DNA of 64,000 nucleotides from Rhizobium rosettiformans W3 (GCF_004912135.1 NZ_STGU01000009.1:62001-126000); one strand, 5' to 3'. Positions 34,567-44,699 are shown, counted from the stretch's first letter. The notes: generated from the sequence alone by a model not told the origin. Numbers and translations: made by a program.

Positions 34567-36300
34567 TCAGGCGGTCGAGGCGATCCGGGCAATCTCCGGG
34601 ACCAGACGACGGATCGCCTGATCGACAACGTCGGGGCTCAATGGCTTGAGGATGACATCGTCCATGCCAGAGGCGAAGCACGCTTCGCGGTCGCGATCGA
34701 ACGCTTGGGCGAGCACGCCGATGATCGGGGTCTGCGCGCCCAGTTCTTCCGGCAGCTGACGGATGCGGCGTGCAGCCTCGAAACCATTGATGCCGGGCAA
34801 GGTTACATCCATCAGGATGATGGCCGGGTTCAGCTCGCTGCGCAGCCGAACGACGGTCTCACCATCGGCGCAGATCCGGTAGGCGTAACCCAGTCCTTCG
34901 AGGATCTGCGAGAAGACGATCTGGTTGATCTCGTTGTCCTCGGCCACAAGCACGAGAGACGGCGACGACGGGGTTGCCGCGGCTAGGGGAGCGGCGACAA
35001 AGGACGCCGCTTCGATCGACGGCGGGGGCGGAATGTCTTCCGTGGTGATCTCCCAGTCATCCGCCGGGACAGGCGGCGCCTGGAGGGCCGTCAGGCGATC
35101 GAGAACGCTGAAGGCGAGATCGCCGGAAATATCGAAGGCCGGGATCGTGATATAGTCCACATCCACCGCCTGCAGCAGTTCCAAGCAGCGGCTGTCGAGG
35201 TCGGCGTCGACGATTGCAAGATCGATGCTCACGCCGACGGACCGGGCAACCGAGAGGAAGGCATCGAGTTCCGCCTCGTCACGGACACAGCAGCTGTCGA
35301 GCCCCAGCAACTGCATGATCTCGAGCGCCCTTGTCTCGAACTCGCGGTCGCCGGTGACGATCAGCGCCTTGCGTCCATTGAGGCGGCCGTCGTCCGTGCC
35401 GTAGGACGGTTCAGGTTCGCGAGGCTCCACGATCTGCGGCTCGTGCGGTGCGGCGAAATCGGCAGCACCACCCACTTCGCCGAAGCTCGATACCACCAGA
35501 TAGCGGCCCGGCTTTCCAACACGCTGGACATGGACCAGGATCGGCCGCGGCGGGTCCCCGTAGAGACGCATCGGCAAGGTCAGGGAAGACGTGACGCCGG
35601 TCTCGAGCACGTGACGGGATGCAGTCGCGAGCCTTTCGGCGACCTGCGCCTCGAAGAGCGTCGTGATCGTGCTGCCAAGGGCATTGTCCGCGCCGACGGA
35701 GGTTGCCGAGCAGAATACCTTGTTGACGGCGACCAACTGAAGATTGCGGTCCTGTACGAAGACCGGATGGGCGAGATTGTCGAGGATCTCTTCCGTCAGC
35801 TGCACGCGCTCGACATCGGCGCGCCACTGTTCGTCCCGGCGCTTCTGCTCGGTGATGTCGCTCATGACGCAGAAGCCGAAACCGGACGACAGCCGGCGCT
35901 TGGAGAAGCGGGTCCAGCGTTTGTCGTTGTCGCAGGACTGTATTTCGTGCCGCTCTTTCCAGTGGGCGGCAATCTGGCGGGTGAGCCATTCCTCACGGCT
36001 CAGCGAGGCGCTGTCGGACTGGCCGCTCGCGGCATGGCGCAGGCCAAGATCGTAAGCGGCGCCGAGAATGTCTCTCAGGCGCGTGCCGGGCTCGAAGAAG
36101 GAGGCCGGCAGGGGCAGAAACTGGCGGGCGCTGCGGCTTGCAAAGATCAGATGGTCGTTGCGGTCATAGATGATGAAGCCCGAGGAGAAAGCTTCAGACA
36201 CGGCATCCAGCAGGGCAGCATCGAGCCCGGCTTCGGCCGACGGATTGTCGTGCCCCTGCCGTCTCTTGTCCTGGTCGGGGGCCGGTGGAAACTCGCTCAC
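34567..36300 (-). CDS. PAS and receiver-domain protein (no kinase or output domain)
   Basis: A 577-residue soluble protein. PAS-like regions at about 25-150 and 160-290 (SEAFSSGFIIYDRNDHLIFA, LAHPVFVQDRNLQLVAVNKV); a degenerate receiver-like region near 330-430 (RKALIVTGDREFETRALEIM); a linker; and a C-terminal true receiver (about 455-577) with LVLVAEDNEINQ, phospho-Asp in ILMDVTLPGINGFEAAR and a conserved Lys in VILKPLSPD. It lacks HisKA/HATPase and any DNA-binding output, so it is probably a phosphorelay or scaffold receiver. The GTG at 36300 is preferred because of AGAGG upstream; a GTG at 36333 is an alternative. Function is unknown. Confidence 0.85.
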   Translation of the reverse strand: MSEFPPAPDQDKRRQGHDNPSAEAGLDAALLDAVSEAFSSGFIIYDRNDHLIFASRSARQFLPLPASFFEPGTRLRDILGAAYDLGLRHAASGQSDSASLSREEWLTRQIAAHWKERHEIQSCDNDKRWTRFSKRRLSSGFGFCVMSDITEQKRRDEQWRADVERVQLTEEILDNLAHPVFVQDRNLQLVAVNKVFCSATSVGADNALGSTITTLFEAQVAERLATASRHVLETGVTSSLTLPMRLYGDPPRPILVHVQRVGKPGRYLVVSSFGEVGGAADFAAPHEPQIVEPREPEPSYGTDDGRLNGRKALIVTGDREFETRALEIMQLLGLDSCCVRDEAELDAFLSVARSVGVSIDLAIVDADLDSRCLELLQAVDVDYITIPAFDISGDLAFSVLDRLTALQAPPVPADDWEITTEDIPPPPSIEAASFVAAPLAAATPSSPSLVLVAEDNEINQIVFSQILEGLGYAYRICADGETVVRLRSELNPAIILMDVTLPGINGFEAARRIRQLPEELGAQTPIIGVLAQAFDRDREACFASGMDDVILKPLSPDVVDQAIRRLVPEIARIASTA

Positions 36301-36576
36301 ACTGCTGCCTCTCGGAATCTCACCGCCTTGCACGGCAAGAATTAGGGGGCTGATGCCATCATGGAGACATGCCGGAGCGCATTTCAGACGGTGAAATCGC
36401 TGAGGAACACCCGGCCCATATCCTCAATTCACCGTCAGCAGGCTTGCTGATGGAACATTGCAAGCCATTGTTCAAACTAGAGACATTCCGTTAAGGGCCA
36501 CTTAATGATGGGCATGAAGGTGGCCGCCATACGATTTCGCCTTTCGTCCAAGCTCCGAATCCGGGAAAATGGCGAC

Positions 36577-38427
36577 ATGATCATCAAGCAGCTTTCCGAA
36601 ACGCTCATCAACCAGATCGCCGCCGGCGAGGTCATCGAAAGACCGGCCAGCGCGGCGAAGGAATTGATCGAAAATGCGATCGACGCGGGCGCCACGCGCA
36701 TCGAAGTGGCGACCGCCGGTGGCGGCAAGACGCTGCTGCGCGTCATCGACAATGGCTGCGGCATGGGACCGGAGGATCTGGCACTCGCCATCCGCCGGCA
36801 CTGCACATCGAAGCTCAACGAGACGCTGTTCGACATCCGGTCGCTGGGCTTTCGTGGCGAGGCCCTGCCCTCGATCGGTTCGGTGGCCAAGCTGACGATT
36901 ACCAGCCGCCCGCCGGGCGCCGACAGTGGCTCTGAGATCGCCGTGGTCGGCGGCAAGGTCGGCGATGTCAGGCCTGCTGCCGCCAATCCGGGCACGACGG
37001 TCGAGGTGCGCGACCTGTTCTTCGCCACGCCGGCCCGGCTGAAATTCATGAAGACGGAAAAGGCGGAAGCAGGCGCGATCACCGAGATCGTCAAGCGCAT
37101 GGCGATCGCCTTTCCCGCCATCCGCTTCGTGCTCTCGGGCACCGACCGCTCGACGCTCGAATTTCCCGGCACGGGCGACGATCATCTCGCGCGCATCGCG
37201 CAGGTGCTGGGCGCCGATTTCAAGGACAATGCCATCGAGCTCGACGCCGAGCGCGAGGATGTGCGGCTTACCGGTTTTGCCGGCGTGCCGACCTTCAACC
37301 GGGGCAATTCTGCCCATCAATACGCCTTCGTCAACGGCCGTCCCGTCCAGGACAAGCAGATCCTGTCGGCGATCCGGGGTGCCTATGCCGAGACGATCCC
37401 GCAGGGGCGGTATCCTGTCGCCGTGTTGTCGCTGACACTCGATCCGGCGCTGGTCGATGTGAATGTTCACCCGGCAAAATCGGATGTCCGCTTCCGGGAT
37501 CCGGCGCTGGTGCGCGGGCTGATCGTCGGTGCCATCCGGCAATCCCTTCAACGGGAGGGCGACCGGGCGGCAACGACCGGCGCCGGCGGCATGCTGCGTG
37601 CGTTTCGTCCCGGGTTTTCACCGCAGCCGACACAGGCCTGGTCGTCGGCGAATTCCCCGTCCCGTCCCCTTTACGGAGCCACGCCGAGCTTCGGCGGTGG
37701 CTTGGCGGCAGCCGCAGTGTCGGCTCCCCGCGGCTTTGGCGAGACGGTGCAGGCGGCCTTCGACAGCCTCTCCGTCCCGACCGCCCGCAGCGAGACCGCG
37801 CCGCCCTCGCCCGCGGTCCAAAGCGCAACCGTCGAGACCATCTCGAGTTACCCGCTTGGTGCTGCGCGAGCGCAGGTGCATGAAAACTACATCGTGGCAC
37901 AGACGGAGGACGGGCTCGTCATCGTCGACCAGCACGCCGCGCATGAGCGCCTGGTGTTCGAGCAGATGCGCAAGGCGCTTACAGGTCGGAGGCTCCCGTC
38001 GCAGGGTCTGCTCATCCCGGAGATCGTCGACCTGCCGGAAGAAGATTGCGACCGGCTGATGACCCATGCGGAAAGCTTGGAGCAGCTTGGGCTTGCGATC
38101 GAGCGCTTCGGACCGGGGGCGATTGCGGTGCGCGAGACGCCCGCGATGCTCGGCGAAATGGATGCGACGCAGCTCGTGCGTGACCTCGCCGACGAGATTG
38201 CCGAATGGGATACGGCCGACAGGCTGTCGGCTAAACTCGAACATGTCGCCGCCACCATGGCCTGCCATGGCTCGGTGCGTTCGGGCCGGCGGCTGAGAGT
38301 CGAGGAGATGAATGCGCTGCTTCGGCAGATGGAGCAGACGCCGGGTTCGGGCCAGTGCAATCATGGCCGGCCGACCTATGTGGAATTGAAGCTCTCCGAT
38401 ATCGAACGACTGTTCGGGCGCAGTTGA
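36577..38427 (+). CDS. mutL: DNA mismatch repair protein MutL (endonuclease type)
   Basis: MutL, 616 residues. GHKL ATPase motifs: [42 protein letters not shown]. The long central linker is Pro/Ala/Ser-rich (about 345-450). The C-terminal domain has the metal-dependent nicking motif [12 protein letters not shown] (DQHAx2Ex4E), plus ACR/CPHGRP-type motifs CHGSVRSG and [13 protein letters not shown]. It is therefore the MutH-independent, self-nicking kind. ATG 36577 fits the family start ([13 protein letters not shown]); an upstream ATG at 36505 is not conserved-looking. DUF2093 follows 94 bp later. Confidence 0.96.
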   Translation: MIIKQLSETLINQIAAGEVIERPASAAKELIENAIDAGATRIEVATAGGGKTLLRVIDNGCGMGPEDLALAIRRHCTSKLNETLFDIRSLGFRGEALPSIGSVAKLTITSRPPGADSGSEIAVVGGKVGDVRPAAANPGTTVEVRDLFFATPARLKFMKTEKAEAGAITEIVKRMAIAFPAIRFVLSGTDRSTLEFPGTGDDHLARIAQVLGADFKDNAIELDAEREDVRLTGFAGVPTFNRGNSAHQYAFVNGRPVQDKQILSAIRGAYAETIPQGRYPVAVLSLTLDPALVDVNVHPAKSDVRFRDPALVRGLIVGAIRQSLQREGDRAATTGAGGMLRAFRPGFSPQPTQAWSSANSPSRPLYGATPSFGGGLAAAAVSAPRGFGETVQAAFDSLSVPTARSETAPPSPAVQSATVETISSYPLGAARAQVHENYIVAQTEDGLVIVDQHAAHERLVFEQMRKALTGRRLPSQGLLIPEIVDLPEEDCDRLMTHAESLEQLGLAIERFGPGAIAVRETPAMLGEMDATQLVRDLADEIAEWDTADRLSAKLEHVAATMACHGSVRSGRRLRVEEMNALLRQMEQTPGSGQCNHGRPTYVELKLSDIERLFGRS

Positions 38428-38521
38428 GCGCTAGCTCGGCGTGTTTTCAAATGAGCCATCTTTCATTCGCCGGGAGGGCGCTGTATTGCAGGTCCGTGAC
38501 ACCCGGCGCAGGAGAAGAGTG

Positions 38522-38752
38522 ATGAACCGTTTCGAAGGCGGCGGAAACCGCGAAGCCAAGATCCGCTATCTCGATGCCGATTTCCAGATCCTGACGCCCG
38601 GGACCTTCGTCACCTGCGCGATCACCGGGCGGCCCGTCATGGTCGATGAGCTGAAATACTGGAGCGTCGCGCGCCAGGAAGCCTATGTCGACGCAGCGGC
38701 CTCGCTCGAGGCCGAAAAGCGTGCGGGCGCTGTGCCTAACCAGCGCCGCTGA
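38522..38752 (+). CDS. DUF2093 protein
   Basis: A 76-residue DUF2093 protein, found mostly in alphaproteobacteria. Its block ILTPGTFVTCAITGRPVMVD and LKYWSVARQEAYVDAAAS are typical; one Cys is present. The start ATG at 38522 follows a GAGAAG-type Shine-Dalgarno; an upstream in-frame extension back to 38441 is not conserved. Its TGA (38750-38752) touches the lpxK stop (TCA on the plus strand at 38753-38755) with no gap. Function unknown. Confidence 0.88.
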   Translation: MNRFEGGGNREAKIRYLDADFQILTPGTFVTCAITGRPVMVDELKYWSVARQEAYVDAAASLEAEKRAGAVPNQRR

Positions 38753-39787
38753 TCAGGCCTTCGCGGCCAGGCGCCGCAGGCGGCAGGCTTCGATGGCGCG
38801 ATCGATGATCAGGTCCGGCGCCTTGGGGTCATCGAAGACCATGTCGACATCCACCACTTCCGATTTTTCCTGAAGCTCGGTCGCGCGACCATGACCGCCG
38901 GCAAGGCGGACGCTGTCCTTGGCCGTGGTCACGAGTTGCAGGCCTTGCTTCTCCGCCCGTGCCAGCAGATCCGATATCTCGTCATCGGCCAGATGATGGT
39001 GATCGGAGAAATCCTGGCGGTCGGCAACCACGGCGCCAAGCTCTTCCAGGGTGCGGTAGAACTTTCTCGGGTCGGCGATGCCGGCGTAAGCCAGCACCGA
39101 CCGACCGGAAAGATCTCCGCCGGACTGAGGCATGACGTTTGCGACCAGAACCGGTTTGCCGCTGCGGGAGGCCTGGCGGACGAACTGGTCCGCGGCATCA
39201 CCCTTGCCCACCTTCAGGATCGCATCCAGATGACGCATTTGAACAGGAATGGGCGCGCGGACCGGTCCTGAAGGCACGACCCAGCCATTGCCGATGCCGC
39301 GCATGCTGTCGATCACGATCAGGGCGTAGTCGACGTGAAGCCGGGCGCTCTGGAAACCATCATCCATGATGATCAGGTCCGCGCCTTCGGCGACCAGCTT
39401 CTCCGCACCGGCCACACGGCGGCGGGAGATCACGGTCAGTGCCTCGCGAGCAAGCAGAAGCGGTTCGTCGCCTACAGCCGTCGAACGATGATGATGGGGA
39501 TCAACGACGGTCGTGACGTCGAGCGAGCCGCCATAACCGCGGCTGAGGAAACCGGGGGTCAGCCCCCTTGCCTTCGCGGCACGCGCGATCGCAATGGCCG
39601 TCGGGGTCTTGCCCGCACCGCCGACAGTGAAATTACCAACGCAGATCACCGGCACGGACAGAGGATGCCTACGGCGATGCTGCAGGATGCCACCGGAGAT
39701 GCGGCCATAGACGAAGGAGAGCGGATAAAGGCAGATTGCCTGCCAACCGGTCTTGGTCCACCAGAAAGGCGGTGCCTCGGATACCAT
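38753..39787 (-). CDS. lpxK: Tetraacyldisaccharide 4'-kinase
   Basis: Lipid A biosynthesis kinase which phosphorylates the 4' position of tetraacyl disaccharide. 344 residues. Signature P-loop [20 protein letters not shown] (about 47-66); [15 protein letters not shown] and an acidic DDGFQ ([12 protein letters not shown]). A single hydrophobic N-terminal helix ([19 protein letters not shown]) anchors it to the inner membrane. ATG 39787 follows AGGGACG. It ends exactly at DUF2093's stop. It is the last gene of an envelope cluster with waaA, DUF4170 and HAD. Confidence 0.95.
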   Translation of the reverse strand: MVSEAPPFWWTKTGWQAICLYPLSFVYGRISGGILQHRRRHPLSVPVICVGNFTVGGAGKTPTAIAIARAAKARGLTPGFLSRGYGGSLDVTTVVDPHHHRSTAVGDEPLLLAREALTVISRRRVAGAEKLVAEGADLIIMDDGFQSARLHVDYALIVIDSMRGIGNGWVVPSGPVRAPIPVQMRHLDAILKVGKGDAADQFVRQASRSGKPVLVANVMPQSGGDLSGRSVLAYAGIADPRKFYRTLEELGAVVADRQDFSDHHHLADDEISDLLARAEKQGLQLVTTAKDSVRLAGGHGRATELQEKSEVVDVDMVFDDPKAPDLIIDRAIEACRLRRLAAKA

Positions 39788-39899
39788 TCTCGTCCCTGTC
39801 CTGACCCCGGCGCCCCTCTGACGCCGTCCTTTGGGCGCAACAAGAACCATTGCAACGCAGAATGGTCAAGCGCGGCCGTGCCGAAATGGCACGCCTTCG

Positions 39900-40607
39900 T
39901 CAGGCGAGGGCAGCTTCAAGTTCGGTGATGTCAGCGAGGACCATGTCGGAATGCAGCGTCAGCGTCTCGCGCGAGCCGGTTCCGGAGAGGACACCGATCT
40001 TCAGACCCGCACCGGCATTCCTGCCCATGTGAAGGTCATGATTGTTGTCGCCGACGACGGCCACTTCTGCCGGGGCAAGACCCGTCGCCTTGCAGAAGCC
40101 GAGAACCATGCCGGCCTCCGGCTTGCTGCCATGGCCGCTGTCATAGCCCGCAATGAAATTGATATAGGGCAGGATGCCGAAACGCTCAGCCGCCACCTTG
40201 ATCGAGCGTTCATTGTCACTGGAGGCAATGCCGAGGCGCAGGCCCTTGCCATGCAGGCGGGCAAACAGAGGCTCAAGTTCGGTGACCGGCACTGAGAACT
40301 CCGCAGCCTTGGCGAAGCAGTCGTCGATCTTCGGCACCAGCGCTTCGACCATAAAGGGCGAGCCGGCATTGATCATGCCTTCGGCGATCTCAAGCGTATT
40401 GCCGGCCGCAAACAGGCTGTCGGGCACGATTGCGCCGCTCACGGGATCCATGCCGCAGACAAGGAGCAGGCGATCGGCCAGTGCCTGGTCACCATCGGCA
40501 GCCATCAGCGCGACCTCGCGATTGACCGGTCCCCAGCTGGCATCGAAGTCGAGCAGCGTCCCGTCCTTATCGAACAGGATGCCGGCGATCTGGGGCTTCT
40601 GCTGCAT
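39900..40607 (-). CDS. HAD-family hydrolase (phosphoglycolate phosphatase-like)
   Basis: A 235-residue HAD phosphatase with motif I GILFDKDGTLLDFD (nucleophile Asp12/acid Asp14), motif II RLGIASSDNERSIK, a Lys in GSKPEAG, and motif III VAVVGDNNHDLHMG. The helical cap (about 20-100) is the C1 type typical of Gph-like enzymes. The substrate is unknown: phosphoglycolate, or a sugar phosphate such as Kdo-8-phosphate considering neighbours waaA and lpxK. It begins 22 bp after the waaA stop. Confidence 0.85.
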   Translation of the reverse strand: MQQKPQIAGILFDKDGTLLDFDASWGPVNREVALMAADGDQALADRLLLVCGMDPVSGAIVPDSLFAAGNTLEIAEGMINAGSPFMVEALVPKIDDCFAKAAEFSVPVTELEPLFARLHGKGLRLGIASSDNERSIKVAAERFGILPYINFIAGYDSGHGSKPEAGMVLGFCKATGLAPAEVAVVGDNNHDLHMGRNAGAGLKIGVLSGTGSRETLTLHSDMVLADITELEAALA

Positions 40608-40629
40608 GAAACAATTCCTGGCTGGTGTC

Positions 40630-41955
40630 TCAGCTCTGGCCGGCGATGCGCGGTTCCAGCTTGGCCTTGACGGAGAGCGGGCTGATATAGGGCTCGAGCC
40701 CTTTGAGCGTCGCCGTCAGCGCACCGCGCATTTCCTGCATGCTTTCCTGACCGGCGTCGATCATCTTGGAGCGCGCCACATCATTGTTCAGCAGGAAGTG
40801 CACGGCCTTGGCCAGCATCTCGGCATCGCGAACGATGCGGGCAGAGCCCTTGCGGACGAGACGCTGGTAGCTTTCGCGGAAATTGCTGACCTGGGGACCG
40901 GACAGAACGGCACAGCCGAGCATGGCCGGCTCCAGCGGGTTCTGCCCCCCTTCGGCCGAGAGCGAACGTCCGACAAAGGCGACTTCCGTCAGCCTGAGAT
41001 AGAGACCCATTTCGCCGATCGTATCGCCCAGGAAGACATCCGTCTCCGGCGTGATCACATCCCCGCGGGTACGGCGGGCAACGACCAGCCCCTTTTCGAC
41101 CAGCATGGCTTCGATCTCATCGCTGCGCTCCGGGTGGCGCGGGACAAGCACGCTCAAGAGGCCAGTATGGGCCTTCAGCGCACGATGCACCATGGAGACG
41201 ATCTTCTCTTCACCGTCGAAGGTGGAGATGGCCGCCCAGGTCTTGCGATTGCCGATCTGTTGGCGGTAGCGCTCAAGCACCTGCTCGTCGCAGGGCGGCG
41301 CGTCGCTGTCGACCTTGATATTGCCGGAGACGCTGACCGGCCAGGCGCCGAGATCCCGGAAGCGCTCCGCGTCGAGATCGGACTGGGCGATCACCAGCGC
41401 GAGCTTGCCGAACAGGGTTTCTGCAATCGAGGAATGCCGTTTCCAGCGATCGAAGGAGCGATCGGACATGCGGGCATTGACGAGGATCTGCGGGATATGC
41501 CGGCGATGCAGTTCCGCAAGCGTCGTCGGCCAGATCTCGGACTCCACACCAATCGCGACATCCGGCTGCCAGTAATCGAGGAAGCGGCGGATCGACGGCA
41601 GGAGGTCGAGCGGCACATATTGGTGCAGGACCATGTCGCCGAGACGGTTTTTCGCAACTTCCGCCGAGGTCACGGTGCCGGTGGTCAGCAGCACATGAAT
41701 GTCGCGGCGGCGCAGTTCCCGCATCAGCGACATGACGGCGGTGGTTTCGCCGACGCTCGCGGCATGGATCCAGACAAGCGGTCCGACGGGTCTTGCGAGA
41801 CTTGCATGGCCAAAGCGCTCCGCACGGCGGGCCCGGTCTTCCTTGCCCTTGGCTGCGCGATAGGCAAGCAGGGGCCGAGACAGCGGGTAGGCGGCGAGGC
41901 CCAGCCAGCCGTAGGATGTCAAGGCGAAGGAGGCTAGGCCATCGCTCAGTGCCAT
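40630..41955 (-). CDS. waaA: 3-deoxy-D-manno-octulosonic acid (Kdo) transferase
   Basis: Inner-membrane glycosyltransferase (GT30) adding Kdo from CMP-Kdo to lipid IVA or later precursor. 441 residues; N-terminal hydrophobic segment (LTSYGWLGLAAYPLSRPLLA), the conserved PLVWIHAASVGETTAVMSLM, TGTVTSAEVAKNRLGDMVLH, CHVPLDL-like sequence QYVPLDLLPSIRRFL, and a C-terminal RSLSAEGGQNPLEPAMLGC that binds the nucleotide. Named kdtA in some genomes. It lies between DUF4170 and HAD, a conserved rhizobial arrangement with lpxK downstream. Confidence 0.95.
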   Translation of the reverse strand: MALSDGLASFALTSYGWLGLAAYPLSRPLLAYRAAKGKEDRARRAERFGHASLARPVGPLVWIHAASVGETTAVMSLMRELRRRDIHVLLTTGTVTSAEVAKNRLGDMVLHQYVPLDLLPSIRRFLDYWQPDVAIGVESEIWPTTLAELHRRHIPQILVNARMSDRSFDRWKRHSSIAETLFGKLALVIAQSDLDAERFRDLGAWPVSVSGNIKVDSDAPPCDEQVLERYRQQIGNRKTWAAISTFDGEEKIVSMVHRALKAHTGLLSVLVPRHPERSDEIEAMLVEKGLVVARRTRGDVITPETDVFLGDTIGEMGLYLRLTEVAFVGRSLSAEGGQNPLEPAMLGCAVLSGPQVSNFRESYQRLVRKGSARIVRDAEMLAKAVHFLLNNDVARSKMIDAGQESMQEMRGALTATLKGLEPYISPLSVKAKLEPRIAGQS

Positions 41956-42045
41956 CGATCGAACCTGCTCATCTTCATCGACAATGCCATTCAGCCCTTT
42001 TCGGAGGCGGCGCTACGCACACTAGAGATGCAAGAAGACTGAGTT

Positions 42046-42067
42046 CAAAACGTGACCCTTTCGGGTC
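42046..42067 (-). terminator. Weak hairpin after the DUF4170 gene
   Basis: GACCC (42054-42058), TTTC loop, GGGTC (42063-42067), followed on the minus strand by ACGTTTTG. Only five base pairs and a short T-run, so it is doubtful. Confidence 0.3.
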
Positions 42068-42104
42068 GTGAACGGCGGTTTTGGGAGCACCGCCGACCCC
42101 TGGT

Positions 42105-42341
42105 TCACTTATCCGAAGGGTTCAACAGTCGGTGCATGTGAACGATGAAATAACGCATATGCGCATTGTCGACCGTGGCCTGAGCCTTCGCCTTCCAGGC
42201 GACGAGCGCGCTGGCGTAATCGGGGAAGATGCCGACGATGTCGAGGGCATTCAGATCGCGAAACTGGACCTCTTCCAGGCTCGACAATTCACCGCCAAAA
42301 ACCAGATGGAGAAGCTGCTTGTTTTCGTTGGTTTCCGTCAT
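42105..42341 (-). CDS. DUF4170 protein
   Basis: A 78-residue DUF4170 protein: LLHLVFGGELSSLEEVQFRD, LNALDIVGIFPDYASALVAW, and a C-terminal AHMRYFIVHMHRLLNP. The family is small and alphaproteobacterial, nearly always close to waaA/lpxK. Function unknown; neighbourhood suggests a link to lipopolysaccharide synthesis. It is separated from waaA by 149 bp and from the cysQ-like gene by 62 bp. Confidence 0.9.
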   Translation of the reverse strand: MTETNENKQLLHLVFGGELSSLEEVQFRDLNALDIVGIFPDYASALVAWKAKAQATVDNAHMRYFIVHMHRLLNPSDK

Positions 42342-42403
42342 GTTTGCGGCCTTTTCTTATTCCTAGTCTGTGGGGAACCATCTGCGCGATTTCGCCCCAA
42401 AGG

Positions 42404-43234
42404 TCAACTCCGAGGAATTCGGGAGATGTTCTTCAGCAATGCCGGAAGAAGCTCGGCCGATGCTGCGCAGAGCACCGGGTGGGTGACCTCTTCCCGATTG
42501 TATACCAGGGGCTGCCCGTCGAGATCTGTGATCCCGCCACCGGCGCGGGCAAGGATCAGATCGGCTGCGGCGAGATCCCAGTCATGCGAGCTCTTCTTGA
42601 CGAGCGTCGCGTCGATGCGCCCGTCGGCGACCAGCGCCAGTCGGTAGGCGAGCGAGGGGATATGCTCCACCCGCTCGATCCGGGGCCTGAGGACCGGGCT
42701 GAAGCTTGCAACCATGTCCTGCGCGGAGGCGAGTTTCAGGCTGTCTTCGATCCCGGCCGTGGAAACCGCAATGTCCTGGCCATTGCGACGGGCAGGACCA
42801 TCGATCGTTGCGGTAAATTCTTCCCCGAGCGATGGCGCCACCAGAATGCCGGCCACCGGCGCTCCCTTGTAGACCACGGCAACCGAGACGCACCACGTAT
42901 CCTTGCCGGCAAGAAAGGCACGGGTACCGTCGATCGGATCGATGACAAAGAGAGTATCGCAGGAGAGGCGCGCCGGATCGTCATCCGTCTCTTCCGAAAG
43001 CCAGCCGTAATTCGGGCGGGCGTGGCGAAGGATTTCTTCAAGGATCCGGTTGGCCGCATAATCGGCCGCGCTGACCGGCGAGCGGCCCTCGTTCTTCCAC
43101 CACACTTCCGGCGACTGGCCGAAATGGGCCATGGCCACCTTGCCGGCCTCGCGCGCGGCTTCGGTTATCAGCCTCAGATCCGCCTGCCAGTCGAAGCGCG
43201 GACCGGGCGGTGTCTGTCGATCAGAGTCCGGCAA
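42404..43234 (-). CDS. Inositol monophosphatase-family phosphatase (CysQ-like)
   Basis: A 276-residue Mg2+-dependent, Li+-sensitive phosphatase: WLSEETDDD (Glu metal ligand), DPIDGTRAFLAGKDTWCVSV (the DPxDGT core), and a C-terminal HDWDLAAADLILARAGG. Blocks best match CysQ/3'(2'),5'-bisphosphate nucleotidase or a histidinol-phosphatase-like relative. A role in removing PAP from sulfur assimilation is inferred. Its 5' end overlaps the pmbA 3' end by 14 bp. The symbol is left blank because the substrate is not certain. Confidence 0.85.
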   Translation of the reverse strand: MPDSDRQTPPGPRFDWQADLRLITEAAREAGKVAMAHFGQSPEVWWKNEGRSPVSAADYAANRILEEILRHARPNYGWLSEETDDDPARLSCDTLFVIDPIDGTRAFLAGKDTWCVSVAVVYKGAPVAGILVAPSLGEEFTATIDGPARRNGQDIAVSTAGIEDSLKLASAQDMVASFSPVLRPRIERVEHIPSLAYRLALVADGRIDATLVKKSSHDWDLAAADLILARAGGGITDLDGQPLVYNREEVTHPVLCAASAELLPALLKNISRIPRS

Positions 43235-44567
43235 GGGTCATGCCCTCAATGGCAAGCGTGGGCGCGGCGACGCCGAACTTCCGGTCGATGTCGTTGGCCG
43301 GCGTGATCCGCATGAACATCTGCTTCAAGTTGGACGCCAGCGTGATCTCGGAGACCGGGTAGGTCAATTCGCCGTTTTCGATCCAGAAGCCGCTCGCGCC
43401 GCGGCTATACTCACCGGTGATCATGTCGACGCCACTGCCGATCATGTCGGTGACATAGAGCCCGGTGCCGACGCTGCGGATCAATTCCTCCGGCGAGATG
43501 TCGCCCGGCTCCAATGCGAGATTGGTGGAGGATGGCGAGACCGAGGTGCCGCCACGCACGCCGCGGCCATTGGTCTTCAGACCCAATTCCCGGGCAACGG
43601 AAGAGGAGAGGAACCAGTGTTTCAGCACACCGTCCTCGATCATGGTGAGTGGCGTGCCGGAGACGCCTTCCCCGTCAAAGGGCCGTGAGGAGGAGCCGCG
43701 CACCTTCAGCGGATCATCGGTGATGCTGAGGCCGGCTTTCAACACCTGCTGGCCCATCTTGTCGCGCAGGAAGGAGGTCTTGCGGGCGACCGAAGACCCG
43801 TTGATCGCTCCGGCGATCGTACCGACGAAACCGCGGGCGATGCGAGGGTCGAAGACGACGGTCAGGTTGGAGGCGGTCGGGACCTGGCGCGGGTTCAATC
43901 GACGGATCGCACGCTCGGCGGCGCGGCGACCGATCTCTTCCGGGCTGTCGAGCTCGGCGAAGTAGAGGCGGCTGTCAAAGTCGTGGTCGCGCTCCATCTT
44001 GGTGCCCTCACCGGCAATGACGCCGACGGAGCGGGAGAAACGCGAGCCGGCATAGCTGCCGGAGAAACCGTGGGAGGTGACGAGCACCAGACCGCCCATG
44101 CCGGCGGAGGCGCCGGCACCCAGCGAATTGCTGACGCCGTTCACCGACCGGGCGGCCTCTTCCATGGCGAGCGCGCTTTCGCGCAACTCGTCACTTGAGA
44201 CATCCGTGTCATCGAAGAGCTTTAGGTCGGGAATGTCGCGCGCAAGCTCGCTCTCGTCGGCAAGGCCGGCGAAGGGATCTTCGGGCGATACCTTGGCCAT
44301 GGCCACGGCCCGCTCGGCCAGTGCCTTCAGATCGAAGCCCGGATTGGCCGAGACGCTGGCAACCTGGCGACCGACGAAAACCCGCAGTGAAAAGTCGTCG
44401 CTTTCGGAGGCCTCGGTCGACTCGACCTTGCCGAGCCGGACGCTGACGCCCTTGGACCGGGAGCGGACGACCACGGCATCCGCCTTGTCGGCACCGGCCT
44501 TCATGGCGAGGTCCACAAGCTGCTCTGCGCGTTCGAGGAGATTGGCGGAATCGATTTGATTGGGCAT
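43221..44567 (-). CDS. pmbA: PmbA/TldE-family metalloprotease subunit
   Basis: PmbA (TldE) partner of TldD, which form a heteromeric peptidase that matures certain peptides and controls others. 448 residues. Family blocks: VRSRSKGVSVRLGKVESTEA, LRVFVGRQVASVSANPGFDL, GASAGMGGLVLVTSHGFSGS, and GEYSRGASGFWIENGELTYP. PmbA lacks TldD's HExxxH zinc motif, and none is seen here, which supports PmbA over TldD. ATG 44565-44567 has GGAAAGG upstream. It heads a cluster with cysQ-like, DUF4170, waaA, HAD and lpxK and is divergent from the kefB-type gene. Confidence 0.93.
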   Translation of the reverse strand: MPNQIDSANLLERAEQLVDLAMKAGADKADAVVVRSRSKGVSVRLGKVESTEASESDDFSLRVFVGRQVASVSANPGFDLKALAERAVAMAKVSPEDPFAGLADESELARDIPDLKLFDDTDVSSDELRESALAMEEAARSVNGVSNSLGAGASAGMGGLVLVTSHGFSGSYAGSRFSRSVGVIAGEGTKMERDHDFDSRLYFAELDSPEEIGRRAAERAIRRLNPRQVPTASNLTVVFDPRIARGFVGTIAGAINGSSVARKTSFLRDKMGQQVLKAGLSITDDPLKVRGSSSRPFDGEGVSGTPLTMIEDGVLKHWFLSSSVARELGLKTNGRGVRGGTSVSPSSTNLALEPGDISPEELIRSVGTGLYVTDMIGSGVDMITGEYSRGASGFWIENGELTYPVSEITLASNLKQMFMRITPANDIDRKFGVAAPTLAIEGMTLAGL

Positions 44568-44699
44568 GGGTTGGCCTTTCCTTCCCGCTCCATTTATTGT
44601 GCAACACAAGGTGCATCAAGGGCGGTTCGGGGTTTTCCGATCACGAGCCCGGCATGGCACCGGGCGAGCAAGCGCGGCTTATGCCGGCGGACGAGGAGA

